This document shows positions 17,220 to 26,726 of a stretch of 64,000 nucleotides of DNA, in pieces (the stretch's first letter is position 1; every line of letters starts with the position of its first letter). The stretch lies in contig NZ_JAPEPW010000002.1 in the NCBI RefSeq assembly GCF_026339955.1, positions 2,294,001-2,358,000 on the forward strand. Direction: 5' to 3'. Origin of the DNA: Streptomyces sp. NBC_01549 (lineage in GTDB: Bacteria; Actinomycetota; Actinomycetes; Streptomycetales; Streptomycetaceae). The notes under the pieces were generated by a model. That model saw nothing but the letters and a program-made list of their open reading frames with translations, ran no database searches and was not told the origin of the DNA. The position numbers were made by a program, and so were the translations under genes.

Positions 17220-20200
17220 TTACGAGGTACGGTCCTTGACGATGTGCACGCGCACCGGAATCGGCGGGACCCAGTACGGGGTGTCGCCGCGGAGGATCAA
17301 GGATGCCGTCCAGTCACCGGGCCGGCCCATCTTGCCCGCCTGCACCGTCACCGTGAACGAAGCGCTCTGCCCCGGCCGCAGTGTGAGCCGGTGCGGAGTC
17401 TCCGACAGCCAGGACACGTCCGACTCGGTCTGGTCGTACCCCGGAAGCAGTGCCGCGGTGGCCGTCGGAATGTACCAGCGGGTGTCGGTGGTGCCGCCCA
17501 CCCGATACAGGCCGAGTGCGCCGCCACCCCGGTAGACCGCGGTGGGGGCGTCGGACAGCGCGCTCCAGGCGTTCCTACCCGGGTCGTAGGCGTAGCCCTT
17601 CGGCGTGGCCACCCGGGCGGCGCCGACCAGTGTGGCGCCGCCGGACACCAGCAGCCGTCCGTCGGCGGCGGCGTAGGTGCTTCCGGCGAGCCCCATCGGC
17701 ATGTCGGCCAGGGGCTGCCAGCTGTTGGACGCCGGGTCGTAGACGTAGGAGGCCGTGGTGGGGACATAGTCGGGTCCGGAGCCGCCCGCGCAGTACAGCC
17801 TGCCGTTGATCGCGCCGCATGAGGCCCAGCCGATCGCCTGGGGGTAGTCGGCGGCCCTGGACCACTTGCCGGAGCCCGGATCGAAGACGTACACCCTGTT
17901 CGAGCACGCGGTGTTGGTGCATCCGCCGACCGCGTAGAGCCGCCCGTCGAGTACGGAGCTCGCCGCTCCGAAGCGCCCCTGCGGCATGCTGGGGCCCTTG
18001 GTCCAGGTGTTGTGGGCGGGGTCGTACACCTGCATGGTGCGGCTCACCGCCTCACCGGGTCCCTGGCCGCCCACGGTGTACAGCCGGCCGCCGATGAGGC
18101 CGTGAGCGGTGGCCATGCGGGGTTCGGGGGCACTGGTGCCGCGCGTCCAGGTGTGCGCCGACGGGTTGTAGACGTAGAGGCCGGCGATGGGTTCGTAGCC
18201 GTCCGACGATCCGAAAACGGAGTAGACCTTGCCCTGGTAGCTCTCCACCGCGTTGTCCATCACGACGACGGGCAGGTCGGGCAGCCCGCGCCAGGTGGTG
18301 CCCGGGGTGCCGGTGCCAGGTCCGGTTCCCGTGCGCTCGCCGATGCGGAGCGTCGCGGGAGCGGTGCCGGTGTTGCGTACGGTCACCTTCCGTACCACCG
18401 TGCCGTGCGGCGCTGTGGTCGCCTCGATCCGGGTGGTGCGCGTCGACAGCCGACCGGCCTTGAGGACGAACGAGCCCTTGGCGACCTGGTTCTCAGCCAT
18501 GGCGAGCGTGTGGGTGGCCGCACTGTAGGAAGGCTTGGACGCCACGAAGGTGTGACGGGCGACGCCCGGGACGAACATCCGGTAGAGACCGTCACCGACC
18601 CGCGGGTCACCGGTGGTGGCCACCGTCGTCGCCGAGGGCCCGCTCGTGGTACCCGTGCGCACTACGGCGCCCACCAGCCCGTGTCCGGTGTTGGCGTCGG
18701 TGACGGTGCCCGTGAGCACACCGCCGCGGACGGGCGTGACGACCCGCTCGGCGACCGTCACGTCATCGACGGCCCAGAGCTTGCCCGGACCGGTGTAGTG
18801 GAAGCGCACCTGCACCGCGGCCTTCCCGGCATAGGCGGTCAACGGGATCTCCACCCGGTCGAACGACCACGCATCGTCCATGTGCCAGACCGTGGTCCAG
18901 GTCTTGCCGCCGTCGGCGGTGACCTGCACATCCCCGGTCTGTTCGGCGGACCCCTCGTAGTCGTTGCTGAACGCCAGCTCGGGGACTCCCTCGTGACGGA
19001 GGTCGTAGACCGGGCTGACCAGCAGGGTGTCGAGTGCCGTGTCCCAGCCGACGTGGTCGTTGTCGGCGACGGCGAAGCCGCCGGAACCTCCGGTGTTGTT
19101 GCCCCGGCCGCCCGGATCGTCGAATGCCCAGCCGTGCCCGGTGCCCGCGACGTCGACCACGCTCCAGCCCTTCGGAGCCTGGGCGGCGGAGTCGAAGGAC
19201 TGGGTGTCCAGGGTGTTCACCTTCAGGGTGTACGCCGGGTTGCCGCCCGCCCAGGTGTCGACAGGCAGCGCCAGCCCGAGGCTCTGGTCCGCGTCCTTCA
19301 CCGCCACCTTCCCTATGAGGGACTGGTAGTGGGTGTCGTCACTGACGACCCGCAGGGTGTAGGTGTGGTTCTCGGGCAGATCCAGGTGGTACGCCCCCGT
19401 GTAGGCGTCGGACCACACGGGAGGACCCGGCACCCCCTCCACAGTGATCTTCGCGTGGAGCGGCCAGCCGTGACCCGAGCCGTCGGTGACGGTGCCCGAG
19501 ACACGATGGACGGCGAGCTTGCGCAGTCCGAAGTCCCGGTTCACGGCGCCGCCGTCGGTGACCTGGACGTCCGCCGCCTCGCCAGACGCATAGCCGTAGA
19601 CGGTGACTTGGACGTCGTGGCTGCCCGCCGGCAGGGGCAGGGTGTAGCGGCCCTGGCTGTCGGTGGTCGCCGTGTAGACGCCCGCTGTCACCTCGGCCGC
19701 GGCGACCGGTGCGCCCGTGGCGGTGTCGGTGACCGTTCCCGAGAGCGTGCCGTGCGCTCCCATGCGAAAGCTTGACGGCCCGTCAGGGGTGCCGAGACCG
19801 GTGGGCCCGTCGTAACCGGTGCCCGCGGTGCACAGATACGCCGGTGAGCACTTCCCGTTCGAACCCGTTGTCACATCATGAAGTCCCGAGCCACCACCGG
19901 CGTACGGGTAGGCATCGGGGTATGTCCCGGCGACCGGGGTGCCGGCGTTCGCGTACACGCCCGCGATGATCGGTGCCGAGGCGCTGGTGCCGCCGGCCAC
20001 GCCCCAGCCGCCGGACTCGCCGTAGCTGTCGTAGACGGCGACACCCGTGGCCGGGTCGGCCACGGCGGAGACATCGGCGACGGTACGCCCGGGGCAGCCG
20101 GTGTCCTTCTGGAAGGCCGGCTTGGGCTCGTACAGGGAGCAGCCGGAACCGGTGCCGCCACCGTCGTGGCTCCACACCGACTCGGACCAGCCGCGGGAAG

Positions 20201-21044
20201 CGGTGGAGTCCTTGGTGAGCGTGGTGCCGCCGACCGCCGTGACGTGCGGGGACGCCGCGGGATAGGAGACGCCGTAGCGGCTGTCGCCGGAGGAGGCGAC
20301 GATCGCGACGCCCGGGTGGTCGTAGTGCGCGTCCGCCGACGACTCCGCGGGGTCCTCGGGGTAGAAGGCGTAGTTGGTGCCGTAGGAGTTGGAGATGTAT
20401 TTGGCGCCGAGCGCCACCGCCTGGTCCACGGCGGACCCGAGATCGTCGGCGGTGGCCTCGTCGGCCTCGACCAGCAGGATCCGCGCGTTGGGGGCGACAG
20501 CGGAGACCATGTCCAGGTCGAGCGAGATCTCCGTGGCCCAGCCGGGGTCCGGGGCGGGATAAGTGGTTCCGCCGCGCTGGTCGACCTTGGTGAAGCAGCC
20601 GTCGGCAGTGGTGCAGGCGGGCAGCCCGTACTGTGCGCGGTAGACAGCGAGGTCGGCCTCGGCGTTCGGATTGTCGTAGGCGTCGACGATGGCGATGGTC
20701 CTGCCCGCCCCGCCGTCCGCGGGCAGACCGTAGGCGCTGAGCAGGTCGGCCGGACCGAATCCCTGAGGGGCGTCCTCGGCGGCCCGCAGACCCTTGTGTG
20801 CCTTGACATCAGTGCGCAGCAGGCCGAAGCAGGTGAGCTCGTGCGGCTTGGCCGGGCCGCAGAGCGGCGCGACATGGCCGGGCGGCTCGTGAGTGGACGA
20901 AGACGGCTTCGCGGCCTTCTCAAGGACGTCGGCCCGCGCCTGGGCCTGGGCGCCGAGCACCGTCAGCAGGACGGCACTCAGCAGAGCGGCACCGACGGCC
21001 GACCCTCTCCGTCGGCGTGGCACGGGTCTGTGCGATATGGACAA
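17220..21044 (-). CDS. Secreted S53 (sedolisin-like) protease with carboxypeptidase-regulatory-like domains and kelch repeats
   Basis: This 1274-residue exported protein begins with an arginine-rich signal peptide (RRRRGSAVGAALLSAVLLTVLGAQAQA) and a short prosegment. A sedolisin-type domain spans about 85-400: WATEISLDLD carries the Glu/Asp pair (about 171-175), SSGDSRYG the oxyanion Asp, and GGTSASAP the nucleophile Ser (about 352). Two carboxypeptidase-regulatory-like beta domains, a MAM-like or sugar-binding domain and a second beta domain follow. A six-bladed kelch-type region with repeated Y.. GG.LY.VGG motifs (about 920-1180) and a C-terminal beta domain complete it. Start TTG 21044 is chosen because AAGGAG lies 7 bases upstream. 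The kelch part may bind substrate or cell surface. It ends at the shared hairpin 17159-17200. Confidence 0.85.
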   Translation of the reverse strand: MSISHRPVPRRRRGSAVGAALLSAVLLTVLGAQAQARADVLEKAAKPSSSTHEPPGHVAPLCGPAKPHELTCFGLLRTDVKAHKGLRAAEDAPQGFGPADLLSAYGLPADGGAGRTIAIVDAYDNPNAEADLAVYRAQYGLPACTTADGCFTKVDQRGGTTYPAPDPGWATEISLDLDMVSAVAPNARILLVEADEATADDLGSAVDQAVALGAKYISNSYGTNYAFYPEDPAESSADAHYDHPGVAIVASSGDSRYGVSYPAASPHVTAVGGTTLTKDSTASRGWSESVWSHDGGGTGSGCSLYEPKPAFQKDTGCPGRTVADVSAVADPATGVAVYDSYGESGGWGVAGGTSASAPIIAGVYANAGTPVAGTYPDAYPYAGGGSGLHDVTTGSNGKCSPAYLCTAGTGYDGPTGLGTPDGPSSFRMGAHGTLSGTVTDTATGAPVAAAEVTAGVYTATTDSQGRYTLPLPAGSHDVQVTVYGYASGEAADVQVTDGGAVNRDFGLRKLAVHRVSGTVTDGSGHGWPLHAKITVEGVPGPPVWSDAYTGAYHLDLPENHTYTLRVVSDDTHYQSLIGKVAVKDADQSLGLALPVDTWAGGNPAYTLKVNTLDTQSFDSAAQAPKGWSVVDVAGTGHGWAFDDPGGRGNNTGGSGGFAVADNDHVGWDTALDTLLVSPVYDLRHEGVPELAFSNDYEGSAEQTGDVQVTADGGKTWTTVWHMDDAWSFDRVEIPLTAYAGKAAVQVRFHYTGPGKLWAVDDVTVAERVVTPVRGGVLTGTVTDANTGHGLVGAVVRTGTTSGPSATTVATTGDPRVGDGLYRMFVPGVARHTFVASKPSYSAATHTLAMAENQVAKGSFVLKAGRLSTRTTRIEATTAPHGTVVRKVTVRNTGTAPATLRIGERTGTGPGTGTPGTTWRGLPDLPVVVMDNAVESYQGKVYSVFGSSDGYEPIAGLYVYNPSAHTWTRGTSAPEPRMATAHGLIGGRLYTVGGQGPGEAVSRTMQVYDPAHNTWTKGPSMPQGRFGAASSVLDGRLYAVGGCTNTACSNRVYVFDPGSGKWSRAADYPQAIGWASCGAINGRLYCAGGSGPDYVPTTASYVYDPASNSWQPLADMPMGLAGSTYAAADGRLLVSGGATLVGAARVATPKGYAYDPGRNAWSALSDAPTAVYRGGGALGLYRVGGTTDTRWYIPTATAALLPGYDQTESDVSWLSETPHRLTLRPGQSASFTVTVQAGKMGRPGDWTASLILRGDTPYWVPPIPVRVHIVKDRTS

Positions 21045-21345
21045 GACACCACTCCTTTGAACTTCTTGAAGGCAGAGGCTCACACCGCTCCCCGACAGGT
21101 GAGTTGCGGATCCATCCGGAAAAGTTCACGGAGCCCACCGCTTTTTGATCCGACTTCTGGTCCCGCTCGACCCCGTGCCCGCCGCCGAGCCCGCACCGAA
21201 CGCCACCGCGTCCTCGCCCTCCACGGCGGCGCCCGCAGACCTGCCTCCCGAGCGTGACAGTCACCCGCGTGGCGCTCTCCGCCGGCCCGAACAATTCCGA
21301 CAATTGAGGCACACGCTGACGATCCGCAGAACGGGAGTCCCCTCC

Positions 21346-22143
21346 ATGACGCAGCTCGACCTCACCGGCTCGACCGCACTGGTGACCGGTTCCACGCAAG
21401 GCATCGGCGAGGCCATCGTCATCGGGCTGGCCCGGGCGGGCGCACGCGTGGCGGTGAACGGGCGGACCCCGGCGACCGTCACCGCGGCCGTCGAGCACGT
21501 CCGCGCCACCGTGCCGGGCGCCGACGTCGTGCCCGTCGCGGCGGACGCCGCTTCCGACGACGGCGCCCAGCACATCAAGGACGCCCTGGAGAACGTCGAC
21601 ATCCTGGTCAACAACCTCGGCATCTTCGGCGCACGGCCCGCCCTGGAGATCACCGACGACGAATGGCGGCACTACTTCGAGGTGAACGTGCTCGCCGCTG
21701 TCCGGCTCACCCGCATGTACCTGCCCGGCATGATCGACCGCGGCTTCGGACGCGTCCAGTACATCGCCAGCGACTCCGCCGTCGTCACACCCGTCGAGAT
21801 GATCCACTACGGAATGACCAAGACCGCGCTCCTCGCCGTCTCACGTGGCTTCGCCAAGCAGGCCTCCGGCAGCGGGGTGACCGTCAACTCCGTTCTCGCC
21901 GGGCCCACTCACACCAAGGGTGTGGAGGAATTCGTCTACCAGCTCGTCGACGCCGGCCTCCCCTGGGACGAAGCCCAGCGCGCCTTCATGCGGGAGCACC
22001 GGCCGCAGTCCCTGCTCGAGAGGCTCATCGAGCCGGAAGAGATCGCCAACATGGTCGTCTACCTCAGCTCACCCCTGGCCTCCGCGACCACCGGTGGCGC
22101 CCTCCGCGTCGACGGCGGCTACATCGACTCCATCACCCCGTAG
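21346..22143 (+). CDS. Short-chain dehydrogenase/reductase (SDR)
   Basis: A 265-residue classical SDR with the nucleotide-binding motif TGSTQGIG (14-21), an Arg/Asn pattern suggesting NADPH (VNGRTPATV near 43), NNLG (about 87-90) and the catalytic Ser (SDSA), Tyr and Lys of YGMTK near 160. The C-terminal half carries a substrate lid with FMREHRPQSLLERLIEPEE and ends GGALRVDGGYIDSI. The substrate is unknown. ATG 21346 is used although the frame is open upstream, because the upstream part looks non-coding and CGGGAGTCCCCTCC precedes the ATG. It is divergent from the S53 protease and convergent with a siderophore synthetase 36 bp away; no obvious operon partner. Confidence 0.85.
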   Translation: MTQLDLTGSTALVTGSTQGIGEAIVIGLARAGARVAVNGRTPATVTAAVEHVRATVPGADVVPVAADAASDDGAQHIKDALENVDILVNNLGIFGARPALEITDDEWRHYFEVNVLAAVRLTRMYLPGMIDRGFGRVQYIASDSAVVTPVEMIHYGMTKTALLAVSRGFAKQASGSGVTVNSVLAGPTHTKGVEEFVYQLVDAGLPWDEAQRAFMREHRPQSLLERLIEPEEIANMVVYLSSPLASATTGGALRVDGGYIDSITP

Positions 22144-22179
22144 AGCCCCCATAGAGCCCCCGAAGAGCCCCGTCTCGCG

Positions 22180-23793
22180 CTACACGCGGGCCAGTGGGTT
22201 CGGCAGCGGCAGATAGCGGGCGTCGGCGCCGTCCGCGCCCGTCCAGCGGAGCAGGAGGTTCGTCTTGCCGGGGAGCCAGGGCGCGGCGAGCAGCTCCGTG
22301 ATCTCGGCCGTGATCCCGGGAAGGCCGTGCCGGGTCAGCTCGGTCCGTACGGCGGGCCACGGATCCCAGCCCGGGTGGTCCTCGGCCAGCAGCGCGGCGA
22401 GTTCCGTCACGTTGTTGACGATCAGGCAGTAGACCAGCCGCTCCCATCCCGCCGCCCGGTCCACGTCCTGGAGCAGCTTCACTCCCTCCGCGTCCCGGAA
22501 CAGAGCCTGTACGGGGATTCCGTCGGCGTCCACCGCGACCAGGGTGTTCTGCAGGTGCGCCTCGATGACGACACCGTGGCGCGCGAAGGCCTCGAGGACC
22601 GGCGGCAGGACCTGACGCAGATACGCCGTCCACCAGGCGGACGGGTCGGTGAGACCGTCGAGGGGGCTGCCCTCGAAGCCCTCGACGAGTGCGGCGGCCA
22701 GGAGCGGGGTCGCGCCGGGGACGACGTGCTCGCGCAGGCCGTCGCGGACGAGGACGGCGAGTTCCTCGAAGGCCAAGTCGGCGGTGCGGTAGCCGCGGTC
22801 GCTCAGCCAGGCGGCGCCCGTGCCCGCGTCGGTCCGCCCGCCCGTGCTCGTGGTCGCGAAGGCGGCGGCTGTGGCCTCGTCCGTGCGGCGCAGTTTCAGC
22901 AGGTCGTGGCGCCACAGTCGACGGATGTCGTTGGTGATGCGCACGTCGAGGCTGAACTTGACGAAGACGTCGTCCTCGGGGGCGTACAGCGTGCGGAGGG
23001 CGGCCGTCGGCCACAGCGGGCGCGCGGTGCGGCCCAGGCGGATCAGCCGGCCGTCCGCGAAGGCCTCCTGGATCTCCGGGCGGGCGCCGACCAGGTCGAG
23101 CTGCCAGGGGTGGGCCAAGAGCAGCCGGTAGCCCTCCGGGGCCGGTCCGAAGTCGTCGAGCGCCGAGGTGTCGCCCTCCTCGACGACCGCGTCCTCGCGC
23201 ACGCCGAGCAGTTCCACCGGGAAGCCGGCGTACGCCTCGGGCGCGTACGGCAGCCAGTCCGCGACGGGGCCGCCACCGCGCGCCTTGGGAGCGGGGTGGT
23301 ACGGGTGCCCGATGATCAGGGACTGCTCGGAGCGGAGGTACGGGTCCGTCGGCGGCGTCGCGTGCAGTCGGGCGGCGAGCAGAGCGGCCACCGCGTCCCG
23401 GCTGTCGATCATCTCGGCGGGCAGCTCGGGGTTGGACAGACCGGTGAAGCCGCGCATTTCCTCGGCGGTGAGCTTGACCAGCTCGGCGTGGGTGAGCCGG
23501 TGCCAGGACCCGTCGGCGTACACCTCGGGCGCCGCGGGCCGGCGCCTCCCCCGCACCCGCAGCAGCCGCCCGCTGGAACGGAGCCGGAACACACCGGAGC
23601 CCTCGGCGGCCCGGCCGGGGTCCTTGGCGGGCCCACCGGGTTCCTCCGCGGGTGCCTCTGCGGGTTCCCCCACCTCCCGCAGCAGACAATTGAGCAGCGG
23701 CGCGGCGGCGTACGCGTCGGCGGCCTCTTCTATTTCACTGTCGCCCCTGACGAGCGAGGGGAGCATGGGGGGCATGGAGTCCACGCGATCCAT
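22180..23793 (-). CDS. IucA/IucC-family (NIS) siderophore synthetase
   Basis: A 537-residue NRPS-independent siderophore synthetase, which uses ATP to couple a carboxylic acid (usually citrate or succinate-type) to an amine or alcohol. Family signatures are GHPYHPAPKARGG (about 162-175, ATP/carboxylate site), HPWQLD (about 228), KFSLDVRITNDIRR (about 280-293) and EAHLQNTLV (about 408), followed by the FhuF-like C-terminal half ending YLPLPNPLA. An acidic, low-complexity insert (EPAEAPAEEPGGPAKDP) sits near residue 45. It is divergent from a second synthetase with only 86 bp between starts, an arrangement resembling the orphan synthetase locus SCO5799-5801 in S. coelicolor. No iron box was recognised in the shared promoter region. 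Confidence 0.85.
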   Translation of the reverse strand: MDRVDSMPPMLPSLVRGDSEIEEAADAYAAAPLLNCLLREVGEPAEAPAEEPGGPAKDPGRAAEGSGVFRLRSSGRLLRVRGRRRPAAPEVYADGSWHRLTHAELVKLTAEEMRGFTGLSNPELPAEMIDSRDAVAALLAARLHATPPTDPYLRSEQSLIIGHPYHPAPKARGGGPVADWLPYAPEAYAGFPVELLGVREDAVVEEGDTSALDDFGPAPEGYRLLLAHPWQLDLVGARPEIQEAFADGRLIRLGRTARPLWPTAALRTLYAPEDDVFVKFSLDVRITNDIRRLWRHDLLKLRRTDEATAAAFATTSTGGRTDAGTGAAWLSDRGYRTADLAFEELAVLVRDGLREHVVPGATPLLAAALVEGFEGSPLDGLTDPSAWWTAYLRQVLPPVLEAFARHGVVIEAHLQNTLVAVDADGIPVQALFRDAEGVKLLQDVDRAAGWERLVYCLIVNNVTELAALLAEDHPGWDPWPAVRTELTRHGLPGITAEITELLAAPWLPGKTNLLLRWTGADGADARYLPLPNPLARV

Positions 23794-23879
23794 TCATTCC
23801 ATACGGTGCACTGGTGATCAGTATGTCTGTCGGCGCGGGCGACCGCGACGCACAGTCCCCGTACCCAAGGAGCCCGACC

Positions 23880-25376
23880 GTGCACCGTCCCCCCACGCCC
23901 GACGCCGAGGCAGCGCTCGCCGACGAGCTGAGCGCCGTACGCCCCGCCCTGTCGGCGCCGTACGCGGCCGGGCTCCCCGGCGCCCGGGCGGCCGTGCTGA
24001 CCCGTCTGTGGCGTGCGCTGGCATATGAGCCGATGCCGTGGATCGCGCGCCGGGAACCGGGGGCCGACGGGCTCACGCTCCACCTCGCCGACGGCCGGCG
24101 GCTGCACGGCCCGCACCCGGACCCGTACGCGAGCGCCGCCTACGTCACCGAGGTCCGGCTGGACGACACGGCGTACGACCGTCCGGCGCGGCTCATGACG
24201 GCCCTCGCCGTCCCCCACGCCGCGGCCTTCGCGGCCGAGCTCGACCACAGCGTCGCCTCGTTGGCCCTCTCGCGCGCCGACCAGCCCGCCACCGACCGGG
24301 AGCCCCTGACCGGCTGGAAGTGGGAGCAGCGAGTGGTCGACGGGCATCCGTACCACCCCAACTGCCGTTCGCGTCCCGGCTTCTCCGTGGCCGAACAGCT
24401 CGCGTACGGGCCGGAGCACCGGCCGGTGGTGGAACTGGGCCTGGTGGCCGTCGACGACTGTCTCGTCCGGGGCGAGTGGCCCAAGTGGCTGCGGGACGAG
24501 GACCGTTTCCTGATCCCGGTCCACCCCTGGCAGACGGAGCATGTGCTGCGTACCGCGCCCCAGGACGTCGTCTCCGCACACCCGTTGATGTCGCTGCGTA
24601 CCCTCGCCCTGCCCGACGGGCCGCACGTCAAGACCGCGCTGAGTGCCCGGCTGACCTCCTCCGTGCGGGACATCTCGGTCTACTCGATCGAGACGTCGGC
24701 GACGGTGTCGGCGTTCGCGGAGGACATGGCGGCCCGCACGGACGGCCTGCTGCACGTCACCCGCACCCTGGGCGCCGTCACGGCCCGCTCCCCCGAACTG
24801 GCGGCGGTGCTGCGCGAGTCCCCCGACGCGTACGCGAACCCGGGCGAGCGCGTCCTGCCGGTGGCCGCCCTCGTGACCACCGGACTGCCCCGATCGGCCG
24901 CCTGGCTGGCCGACTTCACCCGCCTCGCGCTCACCGTCTGTCTGCGGCTGCTCGACCAGGGGGTGGCGCTGGAGGCGCACGGCCAGAACCTCCTGGTCGT
25001 ACTGTCCGCCACTGGCGCCCCGGTCCGGCTCGTCTACCGCGATCTGGCCGACATCCGCGTGAGCCCGGCCCGGCTGGCCCGGCACGGCATCCCGGCGCCC
25101 GCACTGTCCGGCCGGATCGTCACGGACGACGAGACCACCCTGCGCCGCAAGATGTTCGGCTCGCTGATCGGCGGCACGCTGGGCGCGACAGCGGGATCCT
25201 CGGCGGCGCTGCGGGAGGCCCTGGCGACGGCCGTACGGGACCTGCCGCACACCCCGGACCTGACAGCGCTGCTCGAAGAACCGCTGCCGACCAAGGCATT
25301 GACCCTGATGCGGCTGTCTCCGGAGACCCGCGGGGACAGTTGGGCACGGCTTCCCAACCCGTTCACCACCACCTAG
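23880..25376 (+). CDS. IucA/IucC-family (NIS) siderophore synthetase, second copy
   Basis: A 498-residue synthetase starts at GTG 23880, chosen because AAGGAG lies 7 bases upstream; the frame itself opens at 23814. Signatures are GHPYHPNCRSRPGF (about 153), HPWQTEH (about 219), VKTALSARLTSSVRD (about 249) and EAHGQNLLV (about 365), then LVYRDLADIRVS and the tail WARLPNPF. It is slightly shorter than average for the family but appears complete. It and the divergent copy are distinct subfamilies, so they probably act in sequence on one siderophore. No decarboxylase, hydroxylase, acyltransferase or siderophore transporter gene is adjacent, so the product cannot be named. Confidence 0.85.
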   Translation: MHRPPTPDAEAALADELSAVRPALSAPYAAGLPGARAAVLTRLWRALAYEPMPWIARREPGADGLTLHLADGRRLHGPHPDPYASAAYVTEVRLDDTAYDRPARLMTALAVPHAAAFAAELDHSVASLALSRADQPATDREPLTGWKWEQRVVDGHPYHPNCRSRPGFSVAEQLAYGPEHRPVVELGLVAVDDCLVRGEWPKWLRDEDRFLIPVHPWQTEHVLRTAPQDVVSAHPLMSLRTLALPDGPHVKTALSARLTSSVRDISVYSIETSATVSAFAEDMAARTDGLLHVTRTLGAVTARSPELAAVLRESPDAYANPGERVLPVAALVTTGLPRSAAWLADFTRLALTVCLRLLDQGVALEAHGQNLLVVLSATGAPVRLVYRDLADIRVSPARLARHGIPAPALSGRIVTDDETTLRRKMFGSLIGGTLGATAGSSAALREALATAVRDLPHTPDLTALLEEPLPTKALTLMRLSPETRGDSWARLPNPFTTT

Positions 25377-25460
25377 CCCGGGGTTCACCATCCCCGGTTC
25401 GGAGTTCATCGTTCGAAGATCGTTTTGAAGCCCGGCACCTTTGATCAATAGGATCCGTCG

Positions 25461-26726
25461 ATGATCACAAGACAACGGCTGGCGGCAGGAGTCTGCGCCC
25501 TGCTCGCCGCCCTGACGGCCGGGATCGCCTTCCCGACCGGAGCGGTCGCCGACGAAACGGCGGAGCAGGCCGCTCCCAAGGTCGAACTCGTGCTGGACGT
25601 CAGCGGTTCGATGCGGGCGCGCGACATCGACGGCGGGTCGCGCATGTCCGCGGCGAAGCAGGCGTTCAACGAGGTGCTCGACGCGACACCCGAGGAGGTC
25701 CAGCTCGGCATACGGACCCTCGGCGCCAACTACCGCGGCAACGACCGCAAGACAGGCTGCAAGGACACCGCCCAGCTCTACCCGGTGGGCACGCTCGACC
25801 GCACCGAGGCGAAGACCGCCGTCGCGACGCTCACGCCCACCGGCTGGACGCCGATCGGTCCCGCGCTGCTCAAGGCGGCCGACGACCTCGACGGCGGCAA
25901 GGGCACCCGGCGGATCGTGCTCATCAGCGACGGCGAGGACACCTGCCAGCCGCTCGACCCGTGCGAGGTGGCCCGCGAGATCGCCGCCAAGGACATCGGG
26001 CTCACCATCGACACCCTCGGGCTCGTGCCCGACGCCAAGACCCGCGACCAGCTCAGCTGCATCGCGGACGCGACCGGCGGCACGTACACCTCGGTCCAGC
26101 ACAAGGAAGAACTCACCGACCGCGTCGGTCAGTTGGTCGAGCGTGCCGCCGACCCGGTGGTGACCCCGGTCGCCGTGGAGGGCGCCACCGCCTGCACGAG
26201 CGCCCCGGCGCTGAAGTCCGGGCTGTACACGGACCGTGAGGAGTTCGGGCAGCACCGCTTCTACCGCGTGGACGTCAAGCCCGGCCAGGAACTGCGCGCC
26301 TCGGTGAGCGTCGCGGCCGACCGCGAGGTCAACCCGGACTACGGGGTGTTGCTGCGCGCGGTCACCGTGCACGGACGTGAGATCGTACGCGGCGAGGCGG
26401 CGGGCAACGGCCGTACCGACGTCATCTCGACGGGTCTGCGCTATCCGAAGGCCGAGAGCGACGACGAGAACGCCCCCGCCGAGACCGTGTGTCTGCAGGT
26501 GTCCAACTCCTTCTCGGCGGCGAGCGGCGTGAAGACCACACCGGGCATGCCGGTGGAGCTGACGGTCGACGTCGTGGACGGGCCGGACCAAGCGAGCGAC
26601 GTGGCCTCCTTCGGCCTCGGCCGCGGCTGGTGGCTGCTCGGCGCCCTCGTGCTCACCGGCTTCCTGGCGGGTGTGCTGTGGGGCTGGATCTCGCGCCTGC
26701 GGATCGCGGTCTGGAGGACCAACTGA
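25461..26726 (+). CDS. Membrane-anchored von Willebrand factor A-domain protein
   Basis: This 421-residue protein has a signal peptide (about 1-30), then a VWA domain (about 40-230) with an intact MIDAS metal site: DVSGS at 46-50, a Thr in TGWTPIGPAL and an Asp in LISDGEDTCQ. A beta-rich region with Cys pairs follows, and a transmembrane helix (about 392-413, WWLLGALVLTGFLAGVLWGW) with a short basic cytoplasmic tail. The VWA domain would therefore be outside the membrane. It overlaps the next gene by one base (TGATG), so the two are a unit and likely form an envelope complex. The ligand is unknown. Confidence 0.82.
   Translation: MITRQRLAAGVCALLAALTAGIAFPTGAVADETAEQAAPKVELVLDVSGSMRARDIDGGSRMSAAKQAFNEVLDATPEEVQLGIRTLGANYRGNDRKTGCKDTAQLYPVGTLDRTEAKTAVATLTPTGWTPIGPALLKAADDLDGGKGTRRIVLISDGEDTCQPLDPCEVAREIAAKDIGLTIDTLGLVPDAKTRDQLSCIADATGGTYTSVQHKEELTDRVGQLVERAADPVVTPVAVEGATACTSAPALKSGLYTDREEFGQHRFYRVDVKPGQELRASVSVAADREVNPDYGVLLRAVTVHGREIVRGEAAGNGRTDVISTGLRYPKAESDDENAPAETVCLQVSNSFSAASGVKTTPGMPVELTVDVVDGPDQASDVASFGLGRGWWLLGALVLTGFLAGVLWGWISRLRIAVWRTN

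Noticed and set aside
23730..26591. 953-codon minus-strand frame opposite the second siderophore synthetase and the VWA gene
   Set aside because: It spans two well-supported plus-strand genes and their gap, and reads as arginine/glycine noise.
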